A stretch of 20,507 bases of DNA from an uncultured Bacteroidota bacterium. Its GTDB lineage: Bacteria > Bacteroidota > Bacteroidia > NS11-12g > UBA955. A model generated the notes under the pieces. The model made no database searches. It had not been told where the DNA came from and was given only the letters and a program-made list of their open reading frames with translations. The stretch is taken from contig CAIRMY010000158.1 in assembly GCA_903879775.1 (NCBI GenBank), positions 1-20,507 of the forward strand, in the 5' to 3' direction. The position numbers and the translations under genes are program-made. Within the stretch, counting starts at the first letter, position 1, and each line of letters opens with the position of its first letter. Positions 1-7,796 of this stretch are shown here, in pieces.

Positions 1-92
1 GTTTATAAAGGTTTATGGAATTAAACGCTAAACGCTAAACTAAAAAGGTTTATAAAGGTTTATGAGGTTTATGAGGTTTATAAGGTTTATTA
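1..92 (+). repeat. Tandem array of degenerate GGTTTATRA units
   Basis: Seven copies or near-copies of a 9-10 base unit, consensus GGTTTATRA, read left to right. Units begin at 1 (first G missing at the window edge), 10, 47, 57, 66, 75 and 84; the last five are contiguous. Between the first two and the last five lies a second short tandem repeat, TAAACGC, at 22-40 (2.7 copies of a 7-base unit). No gene can be read through it. The array starts at or beyond the left window edge, so its full length is unknown. I do not recognise it as a named repeat family. Confidence 0.85.
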
Positions 93-120
93 GATTCCAA
101 ATTTAATAAATCGTAAACTG
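93..120 (+). repeat. Left copy of a 28-base inverted repeat
   Basis: This 28-base block directly follows the GGTTTATRA array and ends in CGTAAACTG. Its partner is the reverse complement of 243-270; the two match at 23 of 28 positions by eye, including 14 of the last 15 bases (106-120 against 243-257). The order array then block is the same in both copies, so the copies are inverted versions of one composite element rather than a chance palindrome. Confidence 0.75.
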
Positions 121-143
121 TAAATACGCCAGTGAACTGATAT

Positions 144-177
144 GGCTTATAAGATTATGAGCTTATTGGTTTATAGG
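144..177 (+). repeat. Internal GGCTTAT/GGTTTAT repeat cluster
   Basis: A third, more degenerate run of the same words (GGCTTAT, GATTATGA, GCTTATT, GGTTTATAGG) in the left-to-right orientation. It lies between the two inverted 28-base blocks. The rest of 121-242 has no recognisable gene, RNA or promoter signal. Confidence 0.6.
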
Positions 178-242
178 AAAAATTCAATAGTGTAAACGTA
201 TCGGTTGAAGAAATGAAGTCTTAAAATTCGTACCCCTTTTTT

Positions 243-270
243 CAGTTTACGGTTTATAACATTCGGAATT
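243..270 (-). repeat. Right copy of the 28-base inverted repeat
   Basis: The reverse complement of this block matches 93-120 at 23 of 28 bases. Read on the minus strand it is preceded by its own GTTTAT/GGCTTAT array (271-304), as the left copy is preceded by the array at 47-92. Confidence 0.75.
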
Positions 271-304
271 CAATATAAGCCAATAAACCCATAAGCCTAT
301 AAAC
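271..304 (-). repeat. Inverted GTTTATAGG/GGCTTAT array touching the E1 stop codon
   Basis: On the minus strand this reads as consecutive words GTTTATAG, GCTTATG, GGTTTATT and GGCTTAT, the same vocabulary as the array at the left edge but inverted. It runs up to the stop codon of the minus-strand E1 gene (stop at 304-306), so it would be the start of that gene's 3' untranslated region. No GC-rich hairpin followed by a U-run, as in a classical terminator, is visible. Confidence 0.7.
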
Positions 305-2280
305 TAATATTCAATAAGCTTTTCCAATTTTCCTTTCAACCTACCCCAAGGGAGGAATTCGTCTTCGAGTGTTTTAGCCAATGGAATTGGTGTGTCTAAA
401 CTGCCCAGTCTCATCACCGGTGCATCTAAATATACGAAAAATTCTTCAGAAATCCAACTGCTAATGTCCGATGCAATGCTTCCTGTGATACAGTCTTCGG
501 TGAGTACAAGCACTTTTCCTGTCGATTTTACAACCGCTTCAATGGTGCTTTTATCCAAAGGAGCCAATGTTCTGAGGTCTATAATTGTAACCTTAAAATT
601 GTTTTCTTGAACCACTTTCAATGCATTTTGAACACCCCAGCCGTATGTGATGATACAGGCATCTGACCCAAAATCATGCACCACCGCTTGTCCCTCATCA
701 ATTAAATAATAATCTTCTGGCACAAGGTCAGCTTGGGTGCGGTACAAATATTTGTGTTCAAAAAACAAAACAGGATTCGGATCTTCAATGGCCCTTAACA
801 ATAAACCCTTCGCATCTTTTGCGGTGCTTGGATAATAAATTTTAAGTCCCGGAATATGGTAAAACCAAGCTTCTGTACTCTGACTATGGAATGGTCCAGC
901 TTGAACGCCTGCGCCCGTTGGCATTCTCACAACCACATCGGCGGGCTGATTCCAACGGTAGTAGCTTTTTGCTAAGTTGTTGACAATCTGATTGAAACCA
1001 CAGGTTACGAAATCAGAAAATTGCATTTCCACGATGGCTTTGTGTTTTCTGATTGCAAGTCCATATCCTGCTCCCAAAATGCTACTTTCGGTAATGGGGG
1101 TGTTGCGAACACGTTGTTTTCCAAACTTTTCTAAAAATCCGTCTGTGGCTTTAAAAACACCTCCGTATTCTGCCACATCTTGGCCCATAATCACAAGATT
1201 ATCATGCTTTTCCATGGCCATCCACAGCGCATTTCTAACAGCATCAATCAAGCGAATTTCTTGGGTTTTTGTCGTATCAATTTGTTGCTCAGGCATTTCA
1301 AACGGTGCATAAACATCGTTGAGTTCAGTTTGAACATTTGCTACAATTTCTGGTTCTTCAAAAACCTTTTCAATGGCCAAATTCAGGCTTTTAAGAATTT
1401 CAGATTCTATACTTTGCTTTAATTCGTCGGTTAAATATCCCTCCGAAAAAAGAAAATTCGTATAATTTTTGAGAGGATCTTTGGGAGCCCATTGATCGAA
1501 TAATTCATGAGGGACATATTTGGTGCCGCTAGCTTCCTCGTGGCCGCGCATGCGGAAGGTGAGGGCTTCAACCAAAATTGGCCTTGGATTTTGGCGCATC
1601 GATTCGGCTATGTCGCTGATGGCATGATACACTTCTAAAATGTTATTTCCATCAATTTGAAGGGTTTCCATTCCATAGCCTATTCCTTTGTCAATGAATT
1701 GTTTACATCTGAATTGATCGTTGCTTGGGGTCGATAAGCCATATCCATTATTTTCAATTAAAAAGATCACCGGTAGCGACCAAACGGCGGCAACATTTAA
1801 AGCTTCGTGGAAATCGCCTTCGGAAGTGCCCCCATCGCCGCTAAAACAAAGGGTGACGCTTTGTTTGTTTTCGAGTAAATCGGCTAAGGCTATGCCATTT
1901 GCAACGCCAAGCATTGCACCGAGGTGAGAAATCATGCCAACAATATGATGTTCATTGCTTCCAAAGTGAAAACTGCGGTCTCTGCCTTTTGTGAATCCAC
2001 TTTCTTTGCCTTGCCATTGTGCAAAAAGTTGGGCATCGGTCATGTTACGTGTGGTGAAAATGCCCAAATTGCGATGCAAGGGTAATATATATTCGTCGGT
2101 GTTTAAGGCCATGGCCACACCCACTGAAATTGCTTCTTGTCCTATTCCACTAAACCATTTGCCAATTTTTCCTTGTCGGAGTAAAACCAACATACGTTCT
2201 TCAATGACCCTCGGTTTTAGGAGGGCACGATACAAGAGCATTAGTTCTGCTTCCGTTAAGTTTTTCTTGTCAAATTTCAT
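304..2280 (-). CDS. 2-oxoacid dehydrogenase E1 component, fused alpha and beta subunits
   Basis: Thiamine-diphosphate-dependent E1 of a 2-oxoacid dehydrogenase complex, which decarboxylates a branched-chain 2-oxoacid or pyruvate and passes the acyl group to E2 lipoyl domains in the cytoplasm. Residues 1 to about 330 are the alpha subunit. It carries the ThDP/magnesium motif starting GDGGTSEGD (148-156) and closing with Asn-Asn at 177-178, plus the RMRGHEEASG loop near 243-252. Residues from about 341 (EIRLIDAVRNAL) to 658 are the beta subunit, with GQDVAEYGG (366-374), TPITESSILGAGYG (394-407) and a C-terminal transketolase-like domain. At 658 residues it equals alpha plus beta, so it is a single-chain E1 of the type common in Bacteroidota. 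E2 and E3 are not in the window. It begins 11 bases after the upstream gene, so co-transcription is likely. Substrate (branched-chain versus pyruvate) cannot be settled from sequence. Confidence 0.93.
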   Translation of the reverse strand: MKFDKKNLTEAELMLLYRALLKPRVIEERMLVLLRQGKIGKWFSGIGQEAISVGVAMALNTDEYILPLHRNLGIFTTRNMTDAQLFAQWQGKESGFTKGRDRSFHFGSNEHHIVGMISHLGAMLGVANGIALADLLENKQSVTLCFSGDGGTSEGDFHEALNVAAVWSLPVIFLIENNGYGLSTPSNDQFRCKQFIDKGIGYGMETLQIDGNNILEVYHAISDIAESMRQNPRPILVEALTFRMRGHEEASGTKYVPHELFDQWAPKDPLKNYTNFLFSEGYLTDELKQSIESEILKSLNLAIEKVFEEPEIVANVQTELNDVYAPFEMPEQQIDTTKTQEIRLIDAVRNALWMAMEKHDNLVIMGQDVAEYGGVFKATDGFLEKFGKQRVRNTPITESSILGAGYGLAIRKHKAIVEMQFSDFVTCGFNQIVNNLAKSYYRWNQPADVVVRMPTGAGVQAGPFHSQSTEAWFYHIPGLKIYYPSTAKDAKGLLLRAIEDPNPVLFFEHKYLYRTQADLVPEDYYLIDEGQAVVHDFGSDACIITYGWGVQNALKVVQENNFKVTIIDLRTLAPLDKSTIEAVVKSTGKVLVLTEDCITGSIASDISSWISEEFFVYLDAPVMRLGSLDTPIPLAKTLEDEFLPWGRLKGKLEKLIEY

Positions 2281-2291
2281 GGTATAATGAA

Positions 2292-3371
2292 TTAGAATAC
2301 GAAGTTAAATGAGGTTCCTAGAAGTATCCCTCTGGTATTGCGGTTGATGCCATCGAGCGGTAGGAAATATGATCCACGTGCATCGAGTAAAATGTGTTTG
2401 GTTTTAATGATTTCCACGCCGATAGAAAGGTTTAATACAGGAATAAACCCTAGGTTATCGTCGTTTCTTTTGTTTGGAATCATCCCACCAATGGTATAAC
2501 CTGAATACAGATTTAGGAATTTTCTGTTACCTCTACCAAAGTGTTTGGTGTAAAAATCTTGACCGAATTCAACTGTGAAAAATTCATTGATGGTATTTGG
2601 AGATAGCAATGAATCGTATTGTTGCACATCGCTTAGGTTTTGAGATTTTAAAACGCCAATTTGGAAAAAGCTCTTTCCTTTGGTAAAAATGTATTTTAAA
2701 TTCATACCAGCGTATGATTTATCGGACGTCCCTACTTTAGGATTTTCAACCATTAAATAATTATAGGCAACACCTGGCATTTTGGCCCAAGTAATTTTGC
2801 TATTTCCGGAAGGAACTGAAAGTTCATCGTTTAGATTGATGCTCACAAAAACCTTGGTTTCATTTTCTTTAATTTGACTGAGTTTGCGGTTGGCCTCTTT
2901 GATTTTGTCTTCATTGTAGTTAATAGAAGTTTCGGTGCTATTGCGTTGTTGTGCAGTTGAATCTCGGCGTGAACGCTCTCTGATGCGGTTGATTTGAATT
3001 TGATAATCTTCAATTTGATTCTGAAGGTTTTTAATTTTCAGCTTGTTGTTATTGTTCGTTTGGTTAGATCTGGTAACATAACCAAGCATTTGTACAAGTG
3101 AATCTAGGGTGATGATTGCTTTTTGGTCGATCGAGAAATCTACACGGTAATCGTAGCGGCTTAAATTCTCACTTAGAACATCTGCATTGTATTTTAAAAT
3201 ATAATTTGAGATTGAAGTTTTCCCTTTTTGAAATTCTGAGGTGTAGATGGAAACATCTTTATTGGCAGAATAATACTCCCTATCATAGCTTTGCGAGAAA
3301 ATATTGCTTGAATAGCAAGTGCTTAGCGCCAAAATAATAAAAGTTTTTAGTGAAAATGGTTGGTTTTTCAT
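2292..3371 (-). CDS. Exported protein: DUF4349-like region, coiled coil and C-terminal outer-membrane barrel-like domain
   Basis: Not a gene I can name. The 359-residue product starts with a signal peptide (hydrophobic stretch 9-24, likely cleavage after Ser26, before QSYDREYY). Residues about 35-100 resemble the DUF4349 pattern (a predicted ferredoxin-like fold with ...LDSLVQMLGYVTRS). As in DUF4349 proteins a long charged coiled coil follows (about 105-170, rich in Gln, Arg, Glu). Residues about 172-359 alternate polar and hydrophobic residues like outer-membrane beta-strands and end in GTSFNFVF, a C-terminal Phe typical of barrel proteins. The gene is divergent from the sigma-factor gene and immediately upstream of the E1 gene. 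The DUF4349 assignment is by eye and uncertain; export to the outer membrane is better supported. Confidence 0.8.
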   Translation of the reverse strand: MKNQPFSLKTFIILALSTCYSSNIFSQSYDREYYSANKDVSIYTSEFQKGKTSISNYILKYNADVLSENLSRYDYRVDFSIDQKAIITLDSLVQMLGYVTRSNQTNNNNKLKIKNLQNQIEDYQIQINRIRERSRRDSTAQQRNSTETSINYNEDKIKEANRKLSQIKENETKVFVSINLNDELSVPSGNSKITWAKMPGVAYNYLMVENPKVGTSDKSYAGMNLKYIFTKGKSFFQIGVLKSQNLSDVQQYDSLLSPNTINEFFTVEFGQDFYTKHFGRGNRKFLNLYSGYTIGGMIPNKRNDDNLGFIPVLNLSIGVEIIKTKHILLDARGSYFLPLDGINRNTRGILLGTSFNFVF

Positions 3372-3422
3372 AGGGTTGAGGTCATATTTGCTACAATTTT
3401 AATTTTTTTTTGCAACCTTTTC

Positions 3423-3430
3423 TATTTTTC
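3423..3430 (+). promoter_or_regulatory. Weak candidate -7 box for the sigma-factor operon
   Basis: TATTTTTC matches the Bacteroidota -7 consensus TAnnTTTG at all but the last base, 21 bases before the TTG start at 3452. No clear -33 TTTG lies at the usual distance. The 80-base gap 3372-3451 is the divergent promoter region for this operon and the minus-strand gene, and contains a run of nine Ts at 3403-3411. Confidence 0.3.
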
Positions 3431-3451
3431 GCGTCATAAATCTGAAGCTAC

Positions 3452-4006
3452 TTGTTAACAAATGAGGAAATCATATCCGGATGTATCAAAAATGATCGCA
3501 GAGCTCAGAGAGAACTCTTCGAGAAATTTGGTGCAAAAATGTACGGACATTGCCTGAGATATTCTCCCAGCAGTGCAGATGCCCAAGATTTGTTGCAAGA
3601 AGGTTTCATGAAGATCTTTGACAGTATTCAATCTTTGCGAGACATTTCTTTTTTTGAAGGATGGATGACACGCATTTTTATCAACTTGGCACTTTCTAAA
3701 TATAGAAAAGCCAAAAGTGGTCCAACCATCGTTGATATTGATAGCGTAGACGCCCCGGAAGAAACAGAATTGGAAGAAGGTAACATGAATCAACTTTCGG
3801 CAGATCAGGTTTTAGAGCTTATGAAGCAATTGCCTGATAAATATGCCTTAGTTTTAAATATGTATGCCATCGACAACTTGTCGCACAAAGAAATTGCCCA
3901 GTATTTAAATACTACCGAATCGAATTCAAAAAGTATTTTAAGCAGGGCAAGAAAAATGCTCAAAGATTTAATTGAAGAAACACAAAGAAATAATCAAATT
4001 GACTAA
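3452..4006 (+). CDS. ECF-family RNA polymerase sigma factor
   Basis: Extracytoplasmic-function sigma-70 factor of 184 residues, the usual ECF size with only regions 2 and 4. Region 2 spans about residues 22-90, with the conserved DLLQEGFMKIFDSI (46-59) and a WMTRIFINLALSKYRK segment. Region 4 spans about 117-175, with LPDKYALVLNMY and a helix-turn-helix HKEIAQYLNTTESNSKSILSRAR. The start is TTG at 3452: an in-frame TGA at 3443-3445 excludes anything further upstream, the next in-frame ATG is residue 30 inside region 2, and the N-terminus LTNEEIISGCIKNDRRAQ fits the family. The following gene overlaps its 3' end, suggesting translational coupling and a sigma/regulator pair. Target promoters are unknown. 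Confidence 0.93.
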   Translation: MLTNEEIISGCIKNDRRAQRELFEKFGAKMYGHCLRYSPSSADAQDLLQEGFMKIFDSIQSLRDISFFEGWMTRIFINLALSKYRKAKSGPTIVDIDSVDAPEETELEEGNMNQLSADQVLELMKQLPDKYALVLNMYAIDNLSHKEIAQYLNTTESNSKSILSRARKMLKDLIEETQRNNQID

Positions 4007-5315
4007 CAAAGGTTCAAATATCGACAATCAGCTAAAGGAAAAGTTTTCTGACTTTTCTCCTATGCCGAATATGTTGGTATGGAGCGAATTAGAGTCTAAG
4101 TTAGACAAGAAAGACACTTCAAAACGCCGTTTCGCAATTTGGACAGTTGCTGCTACAATCGCAGCAATTGCGGTGAGTGGTGTTGCATACTTTGGAATTT
4201 CACAAACACAATCTGGTCAATTTAAAACTGAAAGTCAATCTACTTTAAATCAAGTTGATCAAAAGGATGCAGTCAACATCCCTCAAGAAAAAACAACTCG
4301 AATTATTGATCAAAATACCATTCGCAAAGCAGAAAGTTCTAAAAATGCTGTGAATGTTGAAAGGTCAAAGTCAGTTGAGTTGAACCCTACAGTGTACACC
4401 GAAAAGTTATTCAACGAAGAAGTTGAAGTACCGGTTTACGCATCACAAGAAACTTCTATTGCCGAAGCCTCATCATCTTTAGGCAATGTTGCTTATACCG
4501 ATTTCGTATCGAAATCACCCCAAATCTCACCGTTTCGTCTCGGAGATTTTTTACAGTTGACTTTGATAACCCCGTCATCTCGAAAGCCATTAGAACGTAA
4601 GTTGTCGCGTTGGGCTTTCGAGTTGGGGTATGATCAGAATCAAACCTCAATGTTGTATAAGTCGAACCCGGAATTGGCTCAATACGTACACAAAAATTAT
4701 TTACAAAGAATGAAGGAAAGCGAATTTGCACTCAGCGCATCACAAGTGCATTTCGCCTTACGATATCAGTTGTCTAAAAAGTGGATCCTGTCTGCTGGGT
4801 TATCGTGGATGCAAAACCGTACCCAGCAGAATTTCCATTTCAGAGATAGCATGCCTGCAAGTGTTCAACAAGGATATGAAACAGATGCATACGGAAATTA
4901 TCCAATTTTTGGGTATTTGAATTTAGGACCTCAAATTAATTACGAAGGAATATCAAATGTTTCAATGTTAAGTGTTCCAGTTGGGGCAATTTATGAGCAT
5001 TCATTGAATCAAAAGTGGAAAGTTACGGCCGAGGCATTGGTTCAAGCGAATTATTTATCGGCGCGTAAAGGCAATACCTTAAATTACCATAATTTGATGT
5101 TGCAAGACATTGATGGAGGCGTTTACCGTAACCTATTATGGTCTGGAAAATTTGGAATTGGCATTCAACGTGAATTGAGTACCAAAAATAGTGTGGGTAT
5201 GCGCATCAATACCCAAGGGATGTTCACACCTTATTTCAAACAAAATTCTGCCATTGAAAATCGTGGTTGGAGCGTAGGTTTGTCGGGGTATTATGTTTGG
5301 CGATTCATAAAATAA
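3972..5315 (+). CDS. Membrane protein, candidate anti-sigma factor fused to an outer-membrane barrel-like domain
   Basis: A 447-residue protein with three parts. Residues 1-53 are a charged cytoplasmic segment containing a short amphipathic region (FSPMPNMLVWSELESKL) often seen at the N-terminus of Bacteroidota proteins encoded beside ECF sigma factors. Residues 54-77 form one transmembrane helix preceded by KRR, predicting N-terminus inside. A low-complexity Ser/Lys/Gln/Glu linker (about 78-205) follows. Residues about 210-447 show alternating strands (WAFELGY, HFALRYQLSKKWILSAGLSW, GIGIQRELSTKNSVGMRINT, GWSVGLSGYYVWRF) like an outer-membrane barrel. The start is uncertain: TTG 3972 overlaps the sigma gene by 35 bases, while TTG 3999 overlaps by 8 and would begin nearer the conserved region. 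The anti-sigma role is inferred from position and topology; no zinc-binding anti-sigma motif is visible. Confidence 0.8.
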   Translation: MKKHKEIIKLTNKGSNIDNQLKEKFSDFSPMPNMLVWSELESKLDKKDTSKRRFAIWTVAATIAAIAVSGVAYFGISQTQSGQFKTESQSTLNQVDQKDAVNIPQEKTTRIIDQNTIRKAESSKNAVNVERSKSVELNPTVYTEKLFNEEVEVPVYASQETSIAEASSSLGNVAYTDFVSKSPQISPFRLGDFLQLTLITPSSRKPLERKLSRWAFELGYDQNQTSMLYKSNPELAQYVHKNYLQRMKESEFALSASQVHFALRYQLSKKWILSAGLSWMQNRTQQNFHFRDSMPASVQQGYETDAYGNYPIFGYLNLGPQINYEGISNVSMLSVPVGAIYEHSLNQKWKVTAEALVQANYLSARKGNTLNYHNLMLQDIDGGVYRNLLWSGKFGIGIQRELSTKNSVGMRINTQGMFTPYFKQNSAIENRGWSVGLSGYYVWRFIK

Positions 5316-5360
5316 AACAAAGTGCAAAATTTTCAAATCATATCGCGTAAATTGCAACTT

Positions 5361-7796
5361 ATGAAAAAGGGTTTGTTGTTCTTGTTGGTTCTTGGCGGAT
5401 TAATTTCTGCTAAAGCTCAAGTACTTCAACCTTTAGGCACAGGCTTGCCTTCTCGTGTGGTGGCCTCATTTGCAACCACTACAGAATATTTTGCATTGTT
5501 TGAAGATTTAAATACCACAATTCCAAACGACTATACCCTTGGTCGTTGGAATGGCGTTTATTGGAAATATTACTCTGGATTAACTACCCCTCCTCATATT
5601 GTAGGTACCAAGGGTTCATATAATTTTCATTCAGTTGCATTTTTCAACAACACCATTTACGTGGCGGCTTACATTGCAAATGCATCTAAAGATGCGGAAG
5701 TGCCAGTAAGTCATCTGTATAAATGGAGTGAAAAAGACAATGGGTGGCAGCCAGAAGTTGGGGTCATTGATACCAAAACCAATGGAATTATTGCAATGAC
5801 GGTTTTCGACAATAAACTCATTGTTGCAGGTCGTTTTAACAACAATGTAAACGGAAAAATGTGCAATAACATAGCCTCTTTTGACGGAACTTCTTGGAAT
5901 TATTTGGGTAGTAGCGACTTAACACAGGGTGCAGATGGTTTAATTAGTACTTTACAAGTTGTAGGAAACAGACTTTATATTGCTGGAGATTTTCAGAATT
6001 TTGCGGGTTCCTACACCGGCAATATTGCCTATTTTACTGCTGCAAACGGTGGTTGGGGTGGTGTTGGTAGCCCTTTTATTGGCGAGATTACAGCATTGGC
6101 ATATTTCGACAATCAGCTTGTTGCTTTAGGTAAAGATTCTTTTAATAATTCTGAGGTTAGAACTTTCAAGAGTGGTTGGAGTAAACCAATTAATTTTGAT
6201 TCATTTTCAACGGCTCAAGTCACAACCATTGCAGGAACGCCCAATTATTTGTTGCTTGGTGGTGATTTCATGAAAGATGGCAATGCATCTTCACTTTTAA
6301 AATATGAGGGACAACACCTTACGTTTACAGGAAATAGATTGCAAGGATTGTTTACGCTTGGACAAAGAGGCAACGGAGCCTTTGTTTGGGGGAATTTTGT
6401 AGAGCAAAATACGGATGTACGCTTCTTCTCTAGCATTGAATCAGGTGGAGGGAATTTATATGGGTCTTTATTTTACGATTTAAATAGCAATTGTGTGATG
6501 GAAGCTTCAGAAACTGGAATTTCGAATTCAGTGATCCGAATGATGAATAAAACCACAAAGCAAAATTTCTTTGCAGTGACAGACAAAGATGGTCATTTTT
6601 CTGCTACTTTACCTGAAGGCGATTATTCGATTTTCAATACTTCTCAGCGACATATGTACTCGGTATGTGCGAGCAACTTTTCAACCACAATTAGAGCTGG
6701 TAAATATTCATCGGTCTATTTAGGTGAATACATGACGCCAACAATTAAGGACTTAGATATTTCTTTGAAACCAATTTACAGTGCAGAATTATTGCCTGGT
6801 GAGGACATGAAAGTGTTATTGACAGTTGTGAATAGAGGTGCAACTAAATTGAACGGACCAACAATCCATGTAAACCACGCTGCCAATCTAACGAATTTTT
6901 CAAGTGTGCCAATGGCCGACAATTACGAAGGAAATGAAGCCACATTCTCATTGGTTGATTTAATGCCATTTGAAACAAAATTTATTGAATTATCTGTTAA
7001 AATTCCTGCAGATGCAAATGAAACTTCAGTCTATCCACTATTCGTAAAAACAGGGTCTTTGTTTGTGCAAAATGATGCCACAAAATCCGATAATTACGAT
7101 ACCGTTAAATTAAAAATTGGAAAGCGCGGAAATGGTACTGTAGAAAAAGTTTCTGCAAGTGGAGATAAAATAGATTATCGAAGCAACAGTTGGAAATATA
7201 CCGTTAATTTCAGAAATACTGGAAATAGTTTAGTTACCAAAGCTGTCTTGGTTGATACATTGTCTTCATTATTGCCACTGCAACAAGTTATATTGAAGTC
7301 GTTTTATCCAACAAAAGCCACTTATAGCATCCAACAAGGAAGAATTTTGGTTGTGAATTTTGATCCAGCAAATTTAACAAGTGCTGAAATCAATCCTAAA
7401 TCTAGCAGCGGCTGGGTTGAATATCAAGTTGATTTGTACGATAAAATTCCTTTAAATACAGTGATACCCAATACCGCAATGGTGAGTTTTGATTCACGTT
7501 GGGTAGCATTTTCAAATGCTTGTGGTGTAACCATTTATGATGCTAGTGCTTCTGCACGCAATTTGCAAAAAAATGCGCTTACGGTTTATCCCAACCCCGT
7601 AAGTCAAATGCTTAATGTGCAATGGAAACAACAAGAAATTGGAACGACCTACAAACTAATTAATCATTTAGGAGCTGTTGTTTCACAGGGACAAATTTCA
7701 GACAGTCAAACTCAAGTTGATGTTTCTAGGTTAACCTCTGGTATTTACATGTTGAGTACATCTTTGAGTACCACAAAAATACTGGTAGCTCACTAA
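5361..7796 (+). CDS. Large secreted protein with T9SS C-terminal sorting domain
   Basis: I chose the ATG at 5361 because it starts a clean signal peptide (MKKGLLFLLVLGGLISAKA, cleavage before Gln20); an in-frame GTG at 5322 would add 13 residues in front of it. The mature 811-residue precursor has a repetitive N-terminal half (about 20-360) with recurring DNKLIVAGRF / GNRLYIAGDF / YLLLGGDF units, which suggests a beta-propeller. A SdrD-B/carboxypeptidase-regulatory-like domain starts at LYGSLFYDLNSNCVMEASE (about 366). An Ig-like and DUF11/DUF7619-like region follows, with VSASGDKIDYRSNSWKYTV near 595. The last 75 residues (VYPNPVSQMLNV ... SGIYMLS) form a type A T9SS sorting domain. It starts 45 bases after the membrane-protein gene and is probably co-transcribed with it. 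The ligand or surface role is unknown. Confidence 0.9.
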   Translation: MKKGLLFLLVLGGLISAKAQVLQPLGTGLPSRVVASFATTTEYFALFEDLNTTIPNDYTLGRWNGVYWKYYSGLTTPPHIVGTKGSYNFHSVAFFNNTIYVAAYIANASKDAEVPVSHLYKWSEKDNGWQPEVGVIDTKTNGIIAMTVFDNKLIVAGRFNNNVNGKMCNNIASFDGTSWNYLGSSDLTQGADGLISTLQVVGNRLYIAGDFQNFAGSYTGNIAYFTAANGGWGGVGSPFIGEITALAYFDNQLVALGKDSFNNSEVRTFKSGWSKPINFDSFSTAQVTTIAGTPNYLLLGGDFMKDGNASSLLKYEGQHLTFTGNRLQGLFTLGQRGNGAFVWGNFVEQNTDVRFFSSIESGGGNLYGSLFYDLNSNCVMEASETGISNSVIRMMNKTTKQNFFAVTDKDGHFSATLPEGDYSIFNTSQRHMYSVCASNFSTTIRAGKYSSVYLGEYMTPTIKDLDISLKPIYSAELLPGEDMKVLLTVVNRGATKLNGPTIHVNHAANLTNFSSVPMADNYEGNEATFSLVDLMPFETKFIELSVKIPADANETSVYPLFVKTGSLFVQNDATKSDNYDTVKLKIGKRGNGTVEKVSASGDKIDYRSNSWKYTVNFRNTGNSLVTKAVLVDTLSSLLPLQQVILKSFYPTKATYSIQQGRILVVNFDPANLTSAEINPKSSSGWVEYQVDLYDKIPLNTVIPNTAMVSFDSRWVAFSNACGVTIYDASASARNLQKNALTVYPNPVSQMLNVQWKQQEIGTTYKLINHLGAVVSQGQISDSQTQVDVSRLTSGIYMLSTSLSTTKILVAH

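Noticed and set aside
1..304. CRISPR array in the repeat-rich left end
   Set aside because: The units are 7-10 bases, degenerate and contiguous, with no regular 25-40 base repeats separated by unique spacers and no cas genes.
1991..2287. Plus-strand open frame of 98 codons opposite the E1 gene
   Set aside because: It lies wholly antisense to the conserved E1 alpha region, has no recognisable domain or start context, and its composition follows the opposite strand.
5322..5360. GTG start for the T9SS protein at 5322
   Set aside because: It would place 13 residues in front of a standard signal peptide that begins at the ATG at 5361.
7769..7787. TACCA/TGGTA hairpin near the end of the T9SS gene as a terminator
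   Set aside because: Only five base pairs with a nine-base loop and no following U-run on either strand.
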